This document shows, piece after piece, positions 6,350 through 7,258 of a stretch of DNA of 7,258 bases; the first letter of the stretch is position 1; each line of letters starts with the position of its first letter. The position numbers and the translations under genes were made by a program. This stretch comes from Aliarcobacter butzleri. GTDB lineage: Bacteria > Campylobacterota > Campylobacteria > Campylobacterales > Arcobacteraceae. The notes beneath the pieces were generated by a model. It was given only the letters and a program-made list of their open reading frames with translations, did no database searches and had not been told where the DNA came from. The DNA lies in assembly GCA_012522985.1 (NCBI GenBank), contig JAAYJJ010000136.1:1-7258 (forward strand), given 5' to 3'.

Positions 6350-6798
6350 GTTAAAACCTTTTTTGGAACAAGATGAGATACATCACCACCAAATCTTAAT
6401 ATCTCTCTTACAACAGTAGAGCTTACAAAGGCATTTTGTAGTGTTGGCATAAAATATATTGTATCTATTTTACTATCTAAACTAGAGTTTGCATATCCCA
6501 TTTGTAACTCATATTCAAAATCACTAATAGCTCTTAGTCCCCTTATAATAGTAAAAATTCCCTCTTTTTGGGCAAACTCAACCAAAAGAGTATCAAATGG
6601 TTTTACAACTACATTTAGCTCTTTTGTTGCCTCTTTTGTTAAATATATTCTTTTTTCCAAAGAAAACATAGTGTTTTTTGTTTCGGACTTTGCAACACCT
6701 ATTATAACTTCATCAAAAACATTTAAAGCCCTTTTTATAATATCCAAATGGCCATTTGTAATAGGATCAAAAGAGCCACAATAAATAGCTTTTTTCAC
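6340..6798 (-). CDS. coaD: Phosphopantetheine adenylyltransferase (GTG start)
   Basis: Catalyses the fourth step of coenzyme A synthesis, 4'-phosphopantetheine plus ATP to dephospho-CoA. From the chosen start it is 152 residues, close to E. coli (159). The nucleotidyltransferase signature is clear: IYCGSFDPITNGH (5-17) with the TxGH-type motif ending in His17, RGLRAISDFEYE (86-97), and VSSTVVREI (125-133), which matches the ISSTLVKE nucleotide-binding segment. Two in-frame GTG codons compete. I place the start at 6798, which gives MKKAIYCGSFDP, the usual N-terminus; it follows AAAGGTGG by eight bases and overlaps the ubiX stop by one base (TAGTG). The other GTG at 6810 lies within that Shine-Dalgarno and would add only four residues. 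The 3' end overlaps tmk by 10 bp. Confidence 0.95.
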   Translation of the reverse strand: MKKAIYCGSFDPITNGHLDIIKRALNVFDEVIIGVAKSETKNTMFSLEKRIYLTKEATKELNVVVKPFDTLLVEFAQKEGIFTIIRGLRAISDFEYELQMGYANSSLDSKIDTIYFMPTLQNAFVSSTVVREILRFGGDVSHLVPKKVLTCI

Positions 6799-7258
6799 TA
6801 AACTTTCCACCTTTTATATAAATCATTTTCTATTTCTAGTAAATCAAACCACTTACCTATAAAAAACCTCTCCATATCCTCTAAAGAGTGTTGATTGCTA
6901 TAGTATCCTGCTATTGGTGGTGCTATAATAACCCCTAAATTTGATAGTTTTAGCATATTTTCCAAAGATATAGAAGAAAGTGGCATCTCTCTTGGAGCTA
7001 GGATTACTCTTTTTTTCTCTTTTAGCATTACACTAAAGGCTCTTGTTATAAGAGTATCAGCTATTCCTACACTACACTTTGCTAATGTATTCATAGAACA
7101 AGGTACAACTATCATAGCATCACAACCAAAAGATCCAGATGCTATAGGAGCTGCTATATCACTATCATCAAAAAGCTCTAAGCCTTTTAATTCATCAAAA
7201 TAGTCTCTATTTTCTTCAGCTTGTATAGCAGTTTTAGCACTATTTGACATAACAATAT
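6798..7258 (-). CDS. ubiX: UbiX-type flavin prenyltransferase (N-terminus outside the window)
   Basis: Makes prenylated FMN from FMN and dimethylallyl phosphate, the cofactor of UbiD-type decarboxylases. About 152 of the usual ~187 residues are present; the frame stays open through the right edge. The ATG at 7250 is internal: the residues before it read I-V and lead into MSNSAKTAIQAE, matching the family's '(V/I)xSxxA' stretch about 35 residues in, so the N-terminal GASG flavin motif is outside. Seen here: IASGSF with the conserved serines, MIVVPCSMNTLA, an ITRAFSVMLKEKKRVILAPREMPLS region covering the conserved Arg and RE(T/M)PL motif, and PPIAGYYSNQHSLEDM corresponding to E. coli PAFYHRPQSLDDV. 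Campylobacterota generally make menaquinone by the futalosine route and lack ubiquinone, so the likely client is a UbiD-like decarboxylase of that pathway (inference). It is the first operon gene visible here. Confidence 0.93.
   Translation of the reverse strand, partial: IVMSNSAKTAIQAEENRDYFDELKGLELFDDSDIAAPIASGSFGCDAMIVVPCSMNTLAKCSVGIADTLITRAFSVMLKEKKRVILAPREMPLSSISLENMLKLSNLGVIIAPPIAGYYSNQHSLEDMERFFIGKWFDLLEIENDLYKRWKV
6807..6814 (-). promoter_or_regulatory. Ribosome binding site that selects the coaD start
   Basis: Minus-strand AAAGGTGG, a good match to the anti-Shine-Dalgarno, ends eight bases before the GTG at 6798-6796. Because it contains the upstream in-frame GTG (6810-6808), ribosomes positioned by it would start at the second GTG. 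The site lies within the last codons of ubiX (the RWKV end). Confidence 0.6.

Noticed and set aside
7248..7250. ATG at 7250 as the true start of ubiX
   Set aside because: The frame continues upstream to the window edge with family-like residues, and starting here would remove the flavin-binding N-terminus. The gene is cut by the window, not truncated.
1..7258. Defence system, mobile element, CRISPR array or riboswitch
   Set aside because: I looked on both strands. All but about 45 bases are taken up by recognisable or clearly coding genes, with no direct repeats, transposase, tRNA or long structured leader.

Overview
The window is AT-rich (roughly 30% GC by eye) and almost entirely coding. 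Its proteins and gene order point to a Campylobacterota (epsilonproteobacterial) genome, most likely an Arcobacter-group organism. The main reason is the block ubiX-coaD-tmk-hisS-speA-cysE, which from memory matches the Campylobacter jejuni order (Cj0768-Cj0763 region). The genus is an inference; no rRNA or other decisive marker is present.

Left edge, + strand (1-709): the last 38 codons of an MCE/MlaD-like protein overlap by 4 bp a gene for a PqiC-like ABC-transport auxiliary lipoprotein. This is the tail of a lipid-transport ABC operon of the C. jejuni Cj1646-Cj1649 (iamBA) type. The lipoprotein gene meets, tail to tail with a 7-bp overlap, a minus-strand gene for a lipoprotein of unknown function (703-1263). 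That second gene has its own extended -10 promoter in the only real intergenic gap of the window (1264-1306, 43 bp).

Remainder, minus strand (7258 down to 1307), in transcription order: ubiX (5' end beyond the window), coaD, tmk, hisS, speA, cysE and a TSUP-family (TauE/SafE-like) membrane transporter. Each junction overlaps by 1-10 bp or is separated by 1 bp, so the seven genes look like one translationally coupled operon. They cover prenylated-FMN supply, coenzyme A, dTDP, histidyl-tRNA, agmatine/polyamine and cysteine precursor synthesis, ending with a transporter family that moves sulfur-containing anions. The cysE-TSUP pair may be a small sulfur module.

Start sites needed care. speA starts with TTG behind a strong AAGGA. 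coaD most likely starts at the second of two GTG codons (6798). cysE most likely starts at an internal ATG (2769), 1 bp after speA. I found no RNA gene, mobile element, CRISPR array or long repeat, and no convincing evidence of an undescribed system. The most open questions are the unknown lipoprotein, the transporter substrate, and a possible terminator embedded in antisense coding sequence.
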